Positions 5,494-6,634 of a stretch of 6,634 bases of DNA are shown in pieces (the first letter of the stretch is position 1; the number at the start of each line of letters is the position of its first letter). Under the pieces are notes generated by a model. The model saw only the letters and a program-made list of their open reading frames with translations, was not told the origin of the DNA and made no database searches. The position numbers and the translations under genes were made by a program. Origin of the DNA: Sediminicultor sp035648055. Lineage in GTDB: Bacteria > Atribacterota > Phoenicimicrobiia > Phoenicimicrobiales > Phoenicimicrobiaceae. The stretch lies in NCBI GenBank assembly GCA_035648055.1, contig DASRMF010000109.1, positions 1 to 6,634 on the forward strand, written 5' to 3'.

Positions 5494-5522
5494 ATACTAA
5501 TTTCTAATACGATAGATGTCAA
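5494..5522 (-). promoter_or_regulatory. Promoter for the Cys-rich lipoprotein gene
   Basis: On the minus strand a perfect -35 TTGACA (5517-5522) is followed after 17 bases by TAGTAT (5494-5499), which matches four of six bases of the -10 consensus. Transcription would start near 5487 and give a leader of about 260 bases before the ATG at 5225. The spacing is ideal for a sigma-70 type promoter, but the -10 is weak and the assignment comes from sequence alone. Confidence 0.5.
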
Positions 5523-5594
5523 GAAAAGTTTCATATTCCATCAATTTCAACAACATCTTTTTTCTAACATAAACAAGTTATAAAGAAGACAATC

Positions 5595-5633
5595 TGGATA
5601 GAAACTCAACACCGCCGTAAGGGTTTCTATCCA
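5595..5633. repeat. Inverted repeat with 13-base loop
   Basis: Arms 5595-5607 and 5621-5633 pair over 13 bp (TGGATAGAAAC against GTTTCTATCCA, plus a T-G and a C-G pair), with a GC-richer loop at 5608-5620 (AACACCGCCGTAA). It lies between two transcription units, upstream of the promoter at 5494-5522. It could be a dispersed palindromic repeat, an operator or the remnant of a small mobile element; the window holds no second copy to decide. Confidence 0.5.
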
Positions 5634-5713
5634 AAAGTTTATTTAATTAAGCCATCTAGGACTACTGATTATTAAGCCCGGTTTGCGTATATATATTTCC
5701 TGCTCTTAATGCT

Positions 5714-5747
5714 TTAGGGCTCTATTGTATAATTAATAGAGCCCTAA
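5714..5747 (-). terminator. Strong hairpin just downstream of the DUF4384-PEGA gene
   Basis: A perfect 13-bp inverted repeat (arms 5714-5726 and 5735-5747, core AGGGCTCTATT, 8-base loop) begins 18 bases after the stop codon. On the minus strand no T-run follows the stem, so it is not a canonical intrinsic terminator there; it may protect the 3' end of the mRNA. The T-rich tail is on the plus side, where I see no gene to terminate. Confidence 0.5.
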
Positions 5748-5764
5748 TTTATTTATTTTTACCC

Positions 5765-6634
5765 TTAAAAGTTTGATTTAGAAAGAGAAACATAAATGGG
5801 TAAGGTTTCGCCACCCAATACTTTTACTGTTTGAGTCCAGGTTCGGTACTCTTTACTTCCGGGTTTCATCACCGTCAATTCATGATACCCCTCTTCAATG
5901 TTACTGATAATAAAGGTGCCTTTCGGTGCGGTTGTTTTACCGATTTCTATCCCATCAACAAAGACAGAGGCATTAGGCATGTCACAGGTCAAGGAGATTT
6001 CCCCGTAAACTTCTTCCACTGGAACAAGATGGGCTTCCACCTGGGTTGTGTTATTACTGGATACGGTAATGGTTTTACTCCATATTTCATAACCGGGCAT
6101 GACAAATTCAAGCAGGTGTTGGCCGGTTTGGATATCTTCAATCCGCTTGGGAGATATTCCGTAATACTCATTATCCAGGTAAGCTTCAGCTCCTTGAGGA
6201 AAAGAAATTGCCATAACACTACCCACTTTCTCAGAAACATAACGTGGTTGTACCACTTGATATTCCAGGATATTACTGGAAACCCAGTTTTCGGGAGGTT
6301 GTTGATGAAGTAAGTTGCGTAAATCGATGGTGAAGTCCCCCAAACTAAAACTGATAACGGGAAATTCTTGCGCCAGAATATCTGGATATCTATTATCTCT
6401 CACCATCAGCAAAGGCCTGGTTGTGGCAAATGCCTGAATATAGCCTGGTCCGAATCCACTGTCTAATGGGAGGATCAGCCTCTCAACTTGGTACAAATGT
6501 TCCGCTCGAACAAAGTCATGGGAATTCGATTGGTTGGGAAAGATAATTTTTACTCTTCCTTCCGGGTCATACTGATAGATGGTAACATAGGCATCTTTGG
6601 TGGATTTAAAAGATAAGGTCATTCTTTCTCCCGG
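5765..6634 (-). CDS. DUF4384 and double PEGA domain protein, 5' end cut by the window
   Basis: The frame stays open to the window edge. An ATG at 6620-6622 could start a 285-residue protein, but the four codons before it read Pro-Gly-Glu-Arg, which fits the conserved opening of DUF4384 (PGE followed by a beta strand), so that Met is probably internal and the true start lies outside. Residues counted from it: DUF4384 at about 1-95 (DAYVTIYQYDPEGRV, then IIFPN), a linker, PEGA repeat 1 at about 134-201 (GAEAYLDNEYYG, then GQHLLEFVMPGYE), and PEGA repeat 2 at about 207-281 (ASVFVDGIEIGKT, then GYHELTVMKPG). In known proteins DUF4384 and PEGA are surface or envelope modules, often joined to signal peptides or kinases; PEGA is a small beta fold. 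No catalytic motif is visible in the part seen. The missing N-terminus could hold a signal peptide or another domain. A strong hairpin lies 18 bases after the stop. Confidence 0.85.
   Translation of the reverse strand, partial: PGERMTLSFKSTKDAYVTIYQYDPEGRVKIIFPNQSNSHDFVRAEHLYQVERLILPLDSGFGPGYIQAFATTRPLLMVRDNRYPDILAQEFPVISFSLGDFTIDLRNLLHQQPPENWVSSNILEYQVVQPRYVSEKVGSVMAISFPQGAEAYLDNEYYGISPKRIEDIQTGQHLLEFVMPGYEIWSKTITVSSNNTTQVEAHLVPVEEVYGEISLTCDMPNASVFVDGIEIGKTTAPKGTFIISNIEEGYHELTVMKPGSKEYRTWTQTVKVLGGETLPIYVSLSKSNF

Larger units (their letters stand above)
5226..5764. other. Gene-free 539-base region rich in inverted repeats
   Basis: I find no credible coding region here. In minus-strand order it holds the hairpin after the DUF4384-PEGA gene (5714-5747), a 13-bp hairpin (5595-5633), a TTGACA promoter (5494-5522), a 19-bp perfect hairpin (5441-5483), a heptamer tandem repeat (5415-5442), a foldable three-way-junction element (5308-5404), an 18-bp palindrome (5266-5283) and the ribosome site of the Cys-rich lipoprotein gene. 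Everything below about 5487 would be its 5' leader if the promoter call is right. Confidence 0.7.

Noticed and set aside
5831..6313. Open plus-strand frame of about 160 codons
   Set aside because: It lies opposite the clear DUF4384-PEGA gene, and its translation has no recognisable domain or signal.

Overview
All seven genes in this AT-rich window lie on the minus strand, and at least six encode exported or membrane-anchored proteins. Five have lipoprotein-type signal peptides, one (DUF1573) has an N-terminal membrane anchor, and the seventh (DUF4384-PEGA) lacks its N-terminus because the window ends inside it. The mix of low GC, good AGGAG ribosome sites, Glu-Gly linkers after the lipidated cysteine, and DUF1573, DUF4384, PEGA and Ig-like domains suggests an uncultured anaerobic bacterium. 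Atribacterota (JS1-like) is my best guess, but this is inference from protein style; no marker gene is present.

Layout in transcription order (high to low coordinates). 6634-5765: 3' part of a DUF4384-PEGA gene, followed by a strong hairpin. 5764-5226: 539 bases without a gene, holding a minus-strand promoter (TTGACA, 17-base spacer, TAGTAT), a 19-bp perfect hairpin, a heptamer tandem repeat, a foldable three-way-junction element and an 18-bp palindrome. This looks like the long 5' leader of the next gene. 5225-4251: lipoprotein with 21 cysteines, closed by a textbook UUCG-loop terminator. 4108-3398: two-domain Ig-like lipoprotein with its own extended -10 promoter. 3252-2491: thioredoxin-fold, Omp28-like lipoprotein. 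2490-2293: a short gap packed with three hairpins. 2292-215: a probable three-gene operon (small Ig-like lipoprotein, DUF1573 protein, NTF2-like lipoprotein; gaps of 65 and 54 bases; the first two start with TTG). 214-1: a terminator-like hairpin, a small palindrome, and a perfect inverted repeat wrapped around an extended -10 promoter that would drive the next gene outside the window.

How the parts may work together: this looks like a cell-surface island, with no enzyme other than the thioredoxin-like protein. Two of its lipoproteins (thioredoxin-like and Cys-rich) share nearly the same ribosome-binding region, a 21-residue signal peptide and a (Glu-Gly)n linker encoded by in-frame minisatellites, but have unrelated cargo domains. 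The CxxC thioredoxin-like lipoprotein close to an exported protein with 20 mature cysteines suggests an extracytoplasmic thiol-disulfide or metal-related theme; that link is inference. The most unusual parts of the window are the structured non-coding leader of the Cys-rich lipoprotein and the density of perfect inverted repeats between genes.
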